In this document: positions 11,501 through 22,890 of the stretch, piece after piece
How positions within the stretch are numbered: the stretch's first letter is position 1
How the letters are laid out: each line of letters starts with the position of its first letter
Assembly (NCBI RefSeq): GCF_958299795.1
Contig: NC_133214.1
Location: 85,001 to 149,000, forward strand
DNA from: Porites lutea
Lineage: Eukaryota > Cnidaria > Anthozoa > Scleractinia > Poritidae
Length of the DNA stretch: 64,000 nucleotides
Direction of reading: 5' to 3'
The notes under the pieces: generated by a model
What the model saw: only the letters and a program-made list of their open reading frames with translations
Told to the model about the DNA's origin: nothing
Databases searched by the model: none
Translations under genes and position numbers: made by a program

Positions 11501-11849
11501 TTGGGCACCCAGAACTGATCATGACTTAATGTTAGTAACAAACAATGGTAAGAGTCTTTCAATACACAGAGATGGCAGAGCTGGGGTACACTTTCCTTGC
11601 AGAAGAGTCTCTCAGCATTCAAGTCACTAGTCAGCCTCACCCTCCCCATGTGGACAAATGTAAATGTTCCACCATCCTTGATACAAACTGAGGGATTTTG
11701 TGAAGTTAATTATTTTTTCCTCTTCAGGCTCCCTCAAAACCTGGGAGATAATAGTGATTGCTGCTGCATGTGTGGTAGTTCTTGTGCTGATTGTTGTTGG
11801 AATGGTGTGGTACTACGGTAAAAAGAAACCTGGATATGAAGCAGTTTAG
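8531..11849 (+). CDS. type I membrane protein with MRH/ATG27-like lumenal domain
   Basis: Seven exons join in frame: 8531-8712, 9767-9878, 10206-10336, 10518-10635, 10970-11024, 11319-11348, 11728-11849, giving 249 residues. I start at ATG 8531, which is followed by a hydrophobic signal peptide (QQLLVLLIILGGSSLVTV). The lumenal part has paired cysteines (CTAVKGYDGCACYVE, SPCGVF, KSCVDV, LSCESL, LVCNET) and about eight N-glycosylation sequons, an arrangement like mannose-6-phosphate-receptor-homology domains. A Pro/Thr stalk, a single membrane helix (IIVIAAACVVVLVLIVVGMV) and a nine-residue tail ending GYEAV follow. The final YEAV fits a Y-x-x-hydrophobic sorting signal; yeast Atg27 ends its tail with a comparable tyrosine signal. 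I cannot see the full set of sugar-binding residues, so it may be a sorting receptor without mannose-6-phosphate binding. Gene name not certain. Confidence 0.7.
9058..9452. mobile_element. G-run-terminated MITE, copy 1
   Basis: The element starts with a run of about 16 G followed by CACTCGAGTA and ends with GGGAGTAC and a C-run. The flanks carry the same 10 bases, ACTGCACCCC, at 9048-9057 and 9453-9462, an apparent target-site duplication. No coding capacity. It lies in intron 1 of the MRH/ATG27-like gene. Related copies are at 32827-33224 and 41399-41721. Confidence 0.75.
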
Positions 11850-13552
11850 TAACAGGAATAATGATACTATATCTGCTGAGCTTAGTAGGAGTAACACTCT
11901 GCTATATATAGTAATAACGAGCTGTAACTAAAAAACTCAGCTGGAAAGAATATGGAAAGTAAAGAGGAAAGATTGAAATAAGTAGTATTTAAAATATTAA
12001 TGTAATCATTTTTAGGCAGCAAAATATAGAATTTCCGTTTAAAGTAGTACCTGATCACGATAATCATTTCCTTAGAATTATTTAAAAGTAAGCTTAACTC
12101 TCGCCAAGGCAGACACCACTGGGAATGGAATGAAATCAACCTCAGGTCTGCTATCTTTCTTGACACTTGCTTTTCAAAATAGCATTTATCTCTACTAAGA
12201 GAATACATGTTGCATTTGTCAAACACAGCTGCCTTGTTATTGCCCTGATTGTCTTATTATAGACAGGCTTAATGATGGTTTATGCTGCATCAACTATAGG
12301 TGTGTAGAAAAGGTTTCCATTATATAAAGGTAGCAATGAAATTAAGGGAGTTGACTGTATAACTATTTCGTTTTTATGATTATTTTTGTTTTTCAATGAA
12401 AAGATTTAGTGCTTCAGTTCATATGTTTAGTTTTAACAAGAAAGGTAAGAAAATCAGGGGCAAATCTCAGACTTGTCTACATATATAATAATATTATTAT
12501 ATTCCACCTTTTGACTTATTTCTCAGTTATTGCTTTTTCTACAGCTGGCTAAACCATCTAATATTAAATACTGATAAGTTTTGTTTGTTACAAAATAATA
12601 TGGTTTTTGGAATTTCTATGAGCAGCGGTACTAATTTTTCTTCAATGCTTGGATTACTTTTGCTGAATTTATCAACTTCTTTGACTGATGAGGACATCTT
12701 TGTCAGCATTATAATTTATGGCCTTAAAAATGGCGCAGTGGGCCAAAAAGGATTCATCCATGTCTGTGTGGAAACAAAAAGGAAAAAAATGATTATAATG
12801 AAGCTAACCTGGCAGCTTACTAATAATATTAATAGGAATGGTCTTCAAACTACAAGAATTTATTTGAAATAACTACAGGCCACAAAAAGGATGTTTAAAT
12901 GCTAGTGGATGATCGAAGAAAGAAAAACTAGACGGGAGCAGCCCATTTACAGATACAGGAGGAAAATCTGGCTGAAGTTGGCCTTGTTTAGAAATGACTG
13001 TTTCTGTGTTGTTATGTAAATCGTGTTGTTGTTAGCATAATTTACATAAGAGAGGAAATGCCTTTGCAAGCAAGGTTTTAGCCAGAAGGGTGTCCAGCCG
13101 TCCTATGGACGCCCATTTTTGGAAGAAACACAAGGAAAATTCACCTAATCTCTTATACGTTTTGGAAAAACATGCCTTCTGGACGGCCAGTTTTCAATGT
13201 CTGGTTAAAAGCCTGTTTGCAAGGTTTAAGCCTCACATGCACTCAGAAGCTAAGCCCACAACTGTGAAAAGTTTTATCACTGAGAAACTTTACCTGGAGG
13301 CTCTTAAGTAACGTGAACTTAGTTCAAGCCTTTCTATGCTTAACGCACATATACTAACTAACTAATTAAGAAGATAATACATTTAGCTACTTTACTATCA
13401 TTCACTGTGAAACAGCTTGTTTATATTGTGGAAACACAAGTCATTCGACCATGCTTAACAAGACTTGATCATAAAGTCATCTGCTTATAGTTCACTAATT
13501 GCCCTTTTTTAGACATGAAGTAATAGAATTATTGTTAAATGATTTAACAGAT
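11850..13552. other. intergenic region between convergent genes
   Basis: This 1.7 kb between the 3' ends of the MRH-like gene and LETMD1 holds no convincing exon. It is A+T-rich with short open frames only. It contains one small hAT-like MITE (13071-13215). Untranslated 3' regions of both flanking genes probably extend into it. Confidence 0.6.
13071..13215. mobile_element. hAT-like MITE with 8-bp target duplication
   Basis: A 145-bp element begins CAAGGTTTTAGCCAGA and ends with the near complement (CAGGCTTTTAACCAGA when inverted). TTTGCAAG flanks it at 13063-13070 and 13216-13223. Ends beginning CA-G and an 8-bp duplication fit hAT elements. No coding sequence. Confidence 0.7.
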
Positions 13553-16500
13553 TCATAGTTCACCTCCTGCAGCATTTGATAGCTCCACCCAATCAGCTAA
13601 CCACATTACCAGGGCCTCTGGGTCAACATCACTAGTGTCCAGGCCTCTTGAGTGACATACCTGACAGAAAAGGAACTAGGTTAATTCAATAATGAAACTT
13701 TAATGAGCACTATTTGCTTTCAATAAATTTGGCTGCTTTTTTGGGATACTTAAACAATAAAAATAGAGTATGATAAACTTATCTAATGAATGTACTACAC
13801 CAAGATGTGAGACTGTTACATATATTATAAACAAGGAAGCATAGTAAAAATAACTCACATCTTTCAGTTGTTGTTCATTAAGACTCTCCAGTCCTTCTCT
13901 CTTTATAGCAGCATCTTCTTTTTGTATTGCTTGTAAAAGTTTCTTCAATCGAGCTCGCATAAATCTCTTTGGAAGCCATGGGCTAATAAGCCAGACCTGA
14001 CTAAGTTTTTTCTGGATCAAAACAAAAAGAAAATTCTCAGTGCCATTATATTTTTTGCTTGTTATGATTTACTGTTAGCTAATTCCCTCACCAGATGGTA
14101 GCGAGGTAGGTGATCAAAGCTGAGAAGTTCTCCCTTAAAAAATTCCACTGCACTTAGAAGCTCTTCATTTGAAGGATGCTGCTTGTTCACAACCTGAAAG
14201 AAATATCAAGTACAGATTAATTTTAATAAATATTAAGTTACTTTCAGCACTAAATGTGTACTGTCATTAAGTTGCTAAAACCAGTGATGTGGCAGGTAAC
14301 AGCACTCACCAGAGGTGAGACAAATAATTTGTCCCACATGAAGTGAAATTTGAGCCCATGTTTTCTCTAATAATTGCTGTTAGCTGGATAGTGATTTCTC
14401 CAGGGGATTAAGCACTTTTCAAGGTTTGAGCAACTGGTGCCAAAACTTTAAGTGCTTTGATGATACTGAAAATGGATGACAGCGTGAATAATGAAGTTGG
14501 TGAATTTAAAGTTAAATTTTCAACAAGGGAGTGGGGAAAACAGTGTGTCACTATCAGCATCTCATGCAGCACTAAGACATGTACACTAACATTTTTAACT
14601 ACATCTACATAGATGATCTGCAATCATTTGAAATCATGGAACTTAGTCACCTGCACCCAAACCTCAACATGATGTTGATGTATCACAGCTAAAAGAAAAT
14701 TAATAACATTAAGTACCTTAACTGAAGTAGACATTAGATCTGTTGATTGGCGGTTAATGTTTGCTTTGTGACTCAAGGCTAACCTTCCAACTTCTCTGAC
14801 AACAGGAAGATAATATCTTGTTCGTCTTCTGACATCCTGCAAAGCAAACTTTTCCCATTGGTGTGGCTGCCAGTAATGACGGGATAGCAGCTGCTTAGGA
14901 TACAGGAAGCTGGAAATTAATAGACACAAAGAATCTATGACTTGAATATACACAATTTAATAATGAGCATAATGATGACTGGTGATTTCATTAGCATTGT
15001 AACTGTAGATGAAGTCTTGGATTTATATTTATTACCCAGTCAGGTATTTACAATACAATACAATACAATACAATACAATGTTCTTTATTTTGAGAGGGTA
15101 GATACATGATTAACCCAGTAAAGAGTTTAGAGTATGGTCATTGCAGTTACCATGAAAAAAGAGCACTTACGCTACAAGTGGAACAGCATAGCCCAAGAAT
15201 GGAATAAAGAAAGCTACCACAACTGGCAAACTCTTAAGAAGGTCTTTCCTTGTCTACAAAAGAACAGAGGTCAATATTAGTAAGTCAGAGTTCATTTCAA
15301 AAAGTTTTAAAATCATCCTGTCCCCAAGTTGAAAGAAATTCCAGTCCTAAATTTCTAAATTTAAATGGCAGTTCTAAATTTCTTATGTTGAAAGATTTCA
15401 CCAAGCACGAAACAATGAAAATAAGCTATAAATACATAATGTGGGCGATAGTGTGTCACCATTAACTTATCATTTCATGTGTAAATAATGTACTTGTAAA
15501 AAAGGCTAACATTACAGTGTAATGAAATAATGTGTGAGGAAAAAATATTGCTTTAAATAATGCACTAATCAGTGGAAAGCCCCGCACCCCCATACCCGGG
15601 GAAAAACAGGGCATTAGACCATACATACCTTCTAAATGAAGCAAATTCCCCACTATGGGGGCAATTCTGTGCGTCAATAATTGTACAATGTTGACCAAAA
15701 TTAATGTATTTCAAGAAATAAAGAATTAAACTTTTACAAATAGTAAAGTGAACAATGCTCTCCATCTCTCACACAGCCAAAAGTGTAAAGTTGAACAAAA
15801 AACTACCTTAAGTTACAGATTTGGAATTCCAAACTTCATAATCTCTCCAAGTGATTATGGTTGCATGAGACCTCCAGCTTATATGCCTACCCAGAACAAT
15901 ATTCCAGTTATTTCCCATAAGAAGTAGTGTTTATATGCTTCTGTTCTCCTACCCCTTGGGCCCATGCCATGCCTATTCAAGATAGTCTGAAGGGCAAATC
16001 CCCGTCTAAGCCCCGCTATTGGTCCCCACTAGCTGATACTTGCATCTTATACTGTTGAAAACTCCACATAGCGTAACAAAGTGACAGTCTAAAACCGCTG
16101 AAATATCCCACTACTGCCCCGCATTCCCAGGGTATGGGGGTGCAGGGCTTTCCACTGATTAGTGCATAACTAAGTGAAAAGTTTTAACAAGAGTGGTGTG
16201 TCTGAGCACAGGTAGACCAAGCCTATTTAGCATACTATGGACGACATAACATACATGAGGTGTTGTGTTTCACTGGTGGGTTTGAAGAGTATGAAGCAGC
16301 AAAGGAGGCTGGGTTTTTATGGGAAAACAACAGATTTTAATTTCAAAAGAAGAAATCCCAACTCAAGGGACAATAAAGTGCTGAGATCAGCAGAATTTGG
16401 GCAAAAAAGCAGATAAATGACAAGGAACACAAACTGATGAAGCATCACTACCCAGATCTGGGTAGTGCTTCCATTGGTTGAAGCAAATTTTCAGCCAATC

Positions 16501-17293
16501 AAAAGCACTACCCAGATCTTGGTAGTGATGTGTTTTGAGTATGGAATTCTTGTGACTTGTTTATCTCAGACAACATTTCACCGGGAAATCAGTGGTGGTG
16601 TCACGAAAAGTCACACTACGATATTAAGATGATAAGTTACTTAGGTTGCGATCCCATACAAACCTTCGTAATCTTTGAACTAAACGTTGTACAGAACACC
16701 TTACATATATTGTTGTGTTTAAAGTGCCCATTGTATGTTAAAATTGTGCTTAGACCCCCTGTGGTTTGAATGTTCTAAGAGTCAGTCAGAAGCACCTCAT
16801 AAATAAGGCACTCAAATTTTACAGAGCATTTCTTTAAGGTGGTAAATATTTTCTGAAGATTGATCTGCGGCCTTTGATTATGTTTTCCAGTACGCATCAC
16901 TTTATCCTTCAAAGACCAGAAATCTGTTGAAGTTATTTCTTTAATTACCTGATGTAAATGGATAATTTCCTCTGTTTTTAGACCATCCCAGTTGTAATTA
17001 CTATTTTTCAACTTCTTCTGTATATCAAACATAAGCTTCACATCCTTGCCTAACTGTTTACTTCCAGCAACAAAAGTGTCGACAACTTTACGAAATTTTT
17101 GAACCCGTGAATCTCCCCTTGTTGAATTCGCAGAAGATGTAGAAAAGTTTGTAGTTTGATTACTATCCAAGCAATGGTAAATGCTTCCAACTTGTTTTAC
17201 ACAGATGAACTTTACTTGTTGAGGTATGTGGCGCTGGCAAGTTGTGAAAACACGGTAACCTTCCGTTATCCGACAACCGAACATCGTCGCCAT
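13553..17293 (-). CDS. LETMD1: LETM1 domain-containing protein 1
   Basis: Six exons on the minus strand (16949-17293, 15171-15253, 14717-14909, 14092-14193, 13859-14011, 13553-13660) give 327 residues in a continuous frame; human LETMD1 is 360. The start at 17293 gives a basic, Ser-rich leader suitable for mitochondrial import. Diagnostic segments are a membrane-spanning stretch (SLPVVVAFFIPFLGYAVPLV) followed directly by AYFLYPKQLLSRHYW, aligning with the human LLMYLFPRQLLIRHFW, then ISPWLPKRFMRARLKKLLQ and a final VCHSRGLDTSDVDPEALVMW. The family is mitochondrial inner-membrane, LETM1-like, linked to mitochondrial gene expression and thermogenic metabolism in mammals. Intron 1 holds two inverted-repeat elements. 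The gene faces CCDC51 head to head. Confidence 0.92.
15052..15080. repeat. AATAC microsatellite
   Basis: About five copies of a 5-bp AATAC/ACAAT unit lie in LETMD1 intron 2. Confidence 0.9.
15560..16167. mobile_element. 608-bp MITE with about 38-bp inverted ends
   Basis: The left end reads ATGCACTAATCAGTGGAAAG and continues through GCACCCCCATACCC. The right end (about 16130-16167) is its reverse complement with one or two differences. No coding frame inside and no clear target-site duplication. It lies in LETMD1 intron 1. The ends vaguely resemble those of 34611-35404 and 53041-53879, so a wider family is possible. Confidence 0.8.
16443..16530. repeat. nested-palindrome element
   Basis: CACTACCCAGATCTGGGTAG followed by TG is a perfect 22-bp palindrome (16447-16468), and a near-copy lies near 16506-16527. 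The outer ends, CATCACTACCC and GGTAGTGATG, are also inverted, as is the central CCATTGGTTG against CAGCCAATC. The unit can fold several ways. It is probably a small fold-back MITE in LETMD1 intron 1. Confidence 0.75.
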
Positions 17294-17703
17294 ATTTTAT
17301 GGAGGCTAAGGCGAGAAAGCCTGGGTATAACAACATTAAATATTGAGGTGAGGGAGGGGTGGGAGGGGGAGGGGCTAGCAAAAAAAAGAAAGATAACATT
17401 TCTTATGACGTCATGGAGAACTTGTCCAGTTATATGTTTAATATCGTATTTACACTACTTCTGACCCCTACCTTACACCTCACCTTCACCCTTATTAACC
17501 CTTAGCCCAATATCAACACATTTTCAACCTCTCCAACCCCAACCCTCTCCAACCCTCTCCCCTCTCCTCCAATCTCTCCCTCAAACTATGGCCCAGTCTT
17601 CCCACGCGTAACCCCAAAGATGGCGGACGGTTCAAGTTCAAGTATGTCTTGAAATGAAATTACTTTTTCTTGACAACTTCATCTCTACTAACGAAAATCA
17701 GCT
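17294..17703. promoter_or_regulatory. divergent promoter region, LETMD1 / CCDC51
   Basis: Only 410 bp separate the two start codons. A strong YY1-like motif, AAAGATGGCGGAC, lies at 17616-17628, and a second CGCCAT core overlaps the LETMD1 start near 17289-17293. The middle is a purine-rich then pyrimidine-rich low-complexity tract. Coordinated control of two mitochondrial membrane proteins is inferred. Confidence 0.55.
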
Positions 17704-19976
17704 ATGCTCTATGGTCTTTCTACTAGAAATGTGCTCCGTGCAAGGACATTTTTCAATCAAGATAGTTTGACGACTGTAACAAGAGGTCTTCGCCTATTTC
17801 AAACGAGCCTTCGCCGCCATGAAAATTACAGCAAATCATGGCTTGCTAAGGCTTCAAATGTTATTTCTAACAAGGGCGAAGGTTTGTTGAAAAGCTCGTT
17901 CAAAAGGACCAGTGGTCTTGTACAAGCTTTTGATGATCTGCTGGGGTTTTCCGAAGTTCAAGAGGCACAGTCCAGCGTCAAGAAAGCGGAGAATGATTTT
18001 ATGAGTACTCGAAGTCAAGTGCAGGCAACGAAAATGGCGCTATACTCTGTTCAAGAAAGACTCCGAGAAGTACGTCAAAAATTAGACCGGGTTCCTCGTG
18101 ATGACGAGCGTTATCTAGCACTGGCGACCGAAGAACACAAGATACTGGTTGAAGAAAAAAAGATGAAGACTGAACATGAAAGCTTGGAGGCACTGGAAAG
18201 AGATCAGTTTGCCCTGTTATCAGGAGCCGTCCGAAATTCCCATGAGAGAGAGCGACTAAGAGCAGAAAGGACCAAACACTGGTCTGTGATTGGGTCTATT
18301 GGAGGAGCAGCACTTGGTAAGCTCACCCTTAGTACTAAGCTCCCTCCCTTCACGATCACCCAGGTGCATTCCTCTGGGAACATATGGGGTGGGGTTGGAG
18401 TTAGACTTTGGGGTTTTGTTGACAACTTTGGTGGTACAGACTGTAAGTATTTTCCCAGTAATAATAATAACATAATATGCACTTTTTGAGTATCATTGCA
18501 TTTAGCACTGAAGTACTAATTGCCCTTCGGACACTATTTACGTCTCCAACTGGCGACAGGACCACCATTTTATGTGGTCATCCAAGCCACTTAAAGATCT
18601 AACCACCTGCACAGGGCAAAGGAAGTACGTTCATTTCTCACTTGACTTGCTTGGTTCTCTTAGCCCACACCCTAATCTAAAACTTTTTATCAGAGCAACA
18701 TGAGGCTTAAAAGCCCTACCCTTTATGAAGGGGGTGGGGAGGGGGGAGCAGGAAGGTGGCACATGCAGCAGAGTATGCTGATTTAGTAGAGTACTGGATG
18801 GTAGAGCGAGAGGTTGTAAGTTTGATCCTTGGGGCTGGATTAAAATACCTGGAAAGTGATGGCACTGTCTTTACCCTGCAAATAACTATACCTTCACATG
18901 TCTTGAATTGTTTGTTGAGATGGCATTCCCTTCTTCAACAGGGACTAAAGGGTAGGTCCTCCTCACTAATAAGCACCCCCCTCCACTTTAAGTTGGTAAG
19001 TATACAAAGCTGCAAAAGTCATTTAGCTGTGTATGATTAAAATTTGCCAATGTTTGATGAAACCCTACCTGGGGGCAGACAAAATGATTGGACACTTCAA
19101 ATGCTAAAGACTAATTTGCAATGTAATTAAATTCAACTTAATGTATGCCTTATAACTTTCCTGGTTTGTCTGAGTACAGTAACAACCTGATCTGCCATGG
19201 TAAGATATATGTCCTTTCCAAAAAGCAAAGTCATTATGCCTTCAACTCACTGACAGTGATATGTTCATGTTGTTATTTTGCCAGGCATTCTAGGTTCCAC
19301 TGTTGTTAACTACATTCGCTTGAAGCAGATTAAAAACTCAATCAAAGAAACTGGAACTGCATTAATAGAAAAAACAGATGAACTTACAGACCTCGTAAAA
19401 TCACAGGATGGGGAAAATATTGGAATCCAAGCAACTGAGCTGAAGGAGTTCTTTTCAACACAAAATCAGTTACTGGAACAAAAGCTTGAGGAATTAGAAC
19501 ATGTCTTGAATTTTGTTACTTTGAATTTAGCATCTGAGCCTCTTAAAGAATTTGGAATTCACATTCAACCTCCAGGTGCAAATAAAAACTTTGGTGGTGG
19601 ACAACCTTCAGGTGCAAGTCAAACCAAAAGTAATATCAAGGATATAATTAAAATAGTTGCATCAAAAATTGATTCTGTCACTGCTGGAATGAAAATAAAT
19701 CAAAGGAAAATGGAGGATGGTTTTAGGGCACTGCAGCTAAATCTGGAGAAAGTGGAGAATTCAGTACTTCAAAAGGAGAAAAGTACTACAGGAATGGAAT
19801 TAATGGAGCTTAATAAATCAAAAAACAACCAAACTTTACCTGCTAGAAGAGTTAGAGAAGCTGTCATTGATGAATATTTGGACAATAATTACTGGTGGAT
19901 GAAGGCCAACACTTGCACAACTATAATCTGCACAGTATTGACTGCAACTATTCTAATATATGAGATTGTCAAATAA
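17704..19976 (+). CDS. CCDC51: CCDC51, mitochondrial potassium channel pore subunit (MITOK)
   Basis: Two exons, 17704-18316 and 19285-19976, join in the middle of a Gly codon to give 434 residues. The N-terminus is basic and hydroxylated without acids, as in mitochondrial presequences. Residues about 85-190 form a coiled coil (KKAENDFMSTRSQVQATKMA; RERLRAERTK). A Gly-rich hydrophobic segment WSVIGSIGGAALGG followed by ILGSTVVNYIRLKQIKNS is the first membrane region; a second hydrophobic segment (CTTIICTVLTATILIYEIV) ends the protein. Human CCDC51 has the same layout and forms the pore of the mitochondrial ATP-sensitive potassium channel with ABCB8. The frame continues beyond the exon 1 donor for some 58 codons, but the splice to the conserved second half is clearly better. 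Partner of LETMD1 across a 410-bp divergent promoter. Confidence 0.88.
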
Positions 19977-21485
19977 GAGCACAAACTTTGCCATTTTGGC
20001 ATCCATTCTTTTTACTCTTAGAGTATATCAACATACTTCAAACTTTGTTAAAAAAGGGGGACCAATAGACCTCTCAAGTATTTTTAAAGATATTAGAATA
20101 CATTATATGAATAAACTAGTGATCCCATTCATGTTCGCAGAAATGCTGAATATAAAGAAATAATATTATATTACTATAAAAGTAACAAAACAAGAGATCA
20201 ACTAAACTGATTTTGTTCCAATACCAACTAGAACAGCTTTTTTTTGGAATGCAGTGGAGAAAACTGCTGTGCATTTTGTGGACTTAATGTTTTTTTAAAA
20301 AGGCATTTCAAGAATCCAAAAACAGACCTTAAAATAAGGCATGCTGTAATAAAAAATGATCTCATAGAATATCAACCAAACTTGGCCTAAAAACTACTTA
20401 TGTACAGCATTCATAGTTTTGAAAAAAAAGTGACTCTTCAAAAGAATTTCTCTTGGCAAATACCAAATATCAAAAGTTTCCCAAGTAGACACTCTGATCT
20501 TTAAAACAGTACTGTGCATCAAAGTTCAATCTACTGCTAGTTTGCATGTAAGCATTGACATTTTGAAAAAATCATTTTTAATGTATTTATTCAAAGTCGA
20601 AAATTGGTGGTCAGTCAGTTTAAAAAACTCCCTTGAGCCACCTTAAGTCCCTCCTTTGGCGGATTCTTGACTTAGGTTTGCAAGAATACTGGCGTGTTCG
20701 ACTGTGGTATTTATGTGACTCTTAACACAGACTGGAGATATGGTAAGAAATTTAAAGAATCATGAATATGTAAGGGTTTAAACTCTGTGAGTTAACCTTA
20801 CTCACTATCACATGGCTTTTTTACTTTAGTTTCAGCTTCTGCAGAGTGATGTATGGGCCCTCCTCAAGGGAATGTAGATGGCTACAGAGTAAGTGATTTA
20901 TTACTTCATTGGTTGACAGTAAAACTATATTTTAACCTATTGAGATCAGCAGTTTTATGTGGCGGAGGCTCCAGAACAACTAAACACGAGTTGAACACTG
21001 ATTTTAGCGGGGCAGAAATTGCAAATGTGATTGGAAAGATAAAGTAGACACATTTCAAGCATTGTTTTGAATATTTAAAGCCACCCTCCCCTTCCCCCTT
21101 ATTCTTAAATAAAACACTGTACTTACAGTTTAACCCTCATTAAGCTGCCACCCTCGGGTTACTGGCAAGTAGCCACTTTATGGAGGTTAGCTGCTCAATA
21201 GAGGTATGTCATAAATCAGTATCATCTTTAGCAGAAACATCACTTTATTTTGAAATAAACATGCGATGTATGGTTTATTCACGTGCTTGAAGTATGGATT
21301 TGTTTCTTATCTTGACTGCATTACCTCTAACCTCATGAGCCTGACCCTTTCTACTGTGTGTTCTAGTTCTGTATGGAAAATTTATGCCATCAACTTTGCT
21401 AAATTGAATAGGCCCCCCTCTCTGTAAATCTCCCCCTCATATGTGCTTGAAATAAAAAGCCTACAAGGGGGGCTTAATTCCCAGA

Positions 21486-21784
21486 GGGGTACTTCGGATT
21501 TTAAGTGACAGGGATGATCGAATGGGGGTAAAAATCAAAACCCAAAAAAATCCCTGGAACAAAATTTAACCCACAAGTTTTCAGAAAGCTTTAAATGATA
21601 TCGCACATGACTAGAAACATTAGCTTTGAATACCCCAAAAAAACCCTACTTAAATCAAGCTGCCCAAAAAAATACTTGCCAAATTTTCCTACCCTAAAAA
21701 AATCCCAAAATCGAAAATTTGAAACCCCCAAAAATCCTTTGATTATCCCTGTCACTTGAAATCCGGAATACCCCCCCCCCCCCC
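21486..21784. mobile_element. MITE with about 45-bp inverted ends and C-run
   Basis: The left end reads GGGGTACTTCGGATTTTAAG then TGACAGGGATGATCGAA. The right end is the inverse (CCCTGTCACTTGAAATCCGG, then AATACCCCC). Inside is A-rich with repeated CCCAAAAAAATCCC motifs. The GGGGTA-type end resembles the G-run family, but the rest differs. No coding frame. Confidence 0.75.
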
Positions 21785-22439
21785 TCCCCTCCGGTGCTAA
21801 ATTGAGGCAAGATGCTGGTACCTGACATTTGGTTGCTTTGATTTGTTGGTTTGGTAATGTCCATTATCAATTTCTTGGGAAGGAGCATTGTGTGACAAGA
21901 CAAAGCAAAAAATTGGCTGTGTGGGAAACTATACAGCTCAGATGGTCATAGTCGGCCAACCGTTTTTAGTGGGGAGGAGCGTTGGGTAGCGACACTAAAA
22001 ACGGCTGTGTAGCAGACTAAGATGGTCAGAGCTCTAACTGTAGTAGAGATCAAGTTCCGGGTTCAGGTAAAATTCAATAACCTAGAATTTCCAACATTAA
22101 TCTACCTGTTTTTCTTTTGTATATCCTTTTACGGAGGAAACTGGAATGAGTTGTTAGAAAAGGAAAATTAATCCTCATTAAATAAATTTCATATATTCTG
22201 GATCGCGTACACAGTTACAATGAGTAATTTTAGTTTGTGAACTACACAGTCTGTAGTAATATGGGTTAGGGGAGGAGATAAGGAATTAATTTCTTGATAA
22301 AGAGAACGTATTCACATCCAACATCTCCTGTCAGCAGTTGCTTAATACCCAAGTATATCTGCTACCATGCTTAAAGATGACAGATCTTTATTACTTCGGC
22401 GGAGCGCGAAGTAAAGGTTTCGGGACGCTCAGGAATGTA

Positions 22440-22890
22440 TCAAAGTTACAATTTTTTGACAAGATTGGGCATGCAAAGTCTGTAGGTTTTCGGTTTTATT
22501 CGGCTATTTGACGAAGTGAGAGCCGAATTAATTCGAGATATCTCGAGATCACTTCGATTTCTTTGATTTATTCTTTAACTTTTTGGAGGAAGAAAGAATT
22601 ATTATTTTGGCTTTCCCGGGGTTTGAACCGACTCACCTGTGTGACCCGTCAGATCAGACGAGACTCTAAGTTGAGGGATTAGCCGATTGCGCTACTGCGA
22701 CCCAAGGTAGTTTGGGATATGAAAAATAGTTATGAAATGATGCACTAGTTTCGGGACAAGATTGGGCGTGCAAGTTCGTGACTTTTCGGCTTGTTTCAAC
22801 TATTTCACGAAATGAGACCGGACTACTTCGTGATATCTTCAGATCACTTCGAGTTTAGTCTTTAATTACTCGAGGAATAAATAGAGGATA
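22440..22890. repeat. direct repeat pair flanking a tRNA-like promoter
   Basis: Related segments occur at about 22455-22590 and 22750-22885; both contain GACAAGATTGGGC, a TTTCGGCTT-like block, GACGAAGTGAGA / CACGAAATGAGA, and GATCACTTCGA. Between them lies a minus-strand tRNA-like segment. The arrangement suggests a composite or dimeric SINE, or one repeat inserted in another. Boundaries are approximate. Confidence 0.55.
22608..22703 (-). repeat. tRNA-derived segment with A and B boxes (SINE-like)
   Basis: Read on the minus strand, TAGCGCAATCGG (22684-22695) fits a polymerase III A box and GGTTCAAACCCC (22618-22629) fits a B box, at tRNA-like spacing. A CTC-AACTTA-GAG stem-loop sits where an anticodon arm would be, with a long variable region as in Ser/Leu-type tRNAs. 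The acceptor stem pairs poorly, so this is a tRNA-derived repeat head rather than a working tRNA. Confidence 0.5.

Noticed and set aside
15052-15080. CRISPR-like short repeat
   Set aside because: It is a simple 5-bp microsatellite in an animal intron with no spacers.
18317-18489. Extension of CCDC51 exon 1 past its donor
   Set aside because: The sequence loses family similarity exactly at GTAAGC, and exon 2 restores the conserved second half in frame.
22608-22703. Functional tRNA gene
   Set aside because: A and B boxes are present but the acceptor stem does not pair and no sound anticodon arm can be drawn.
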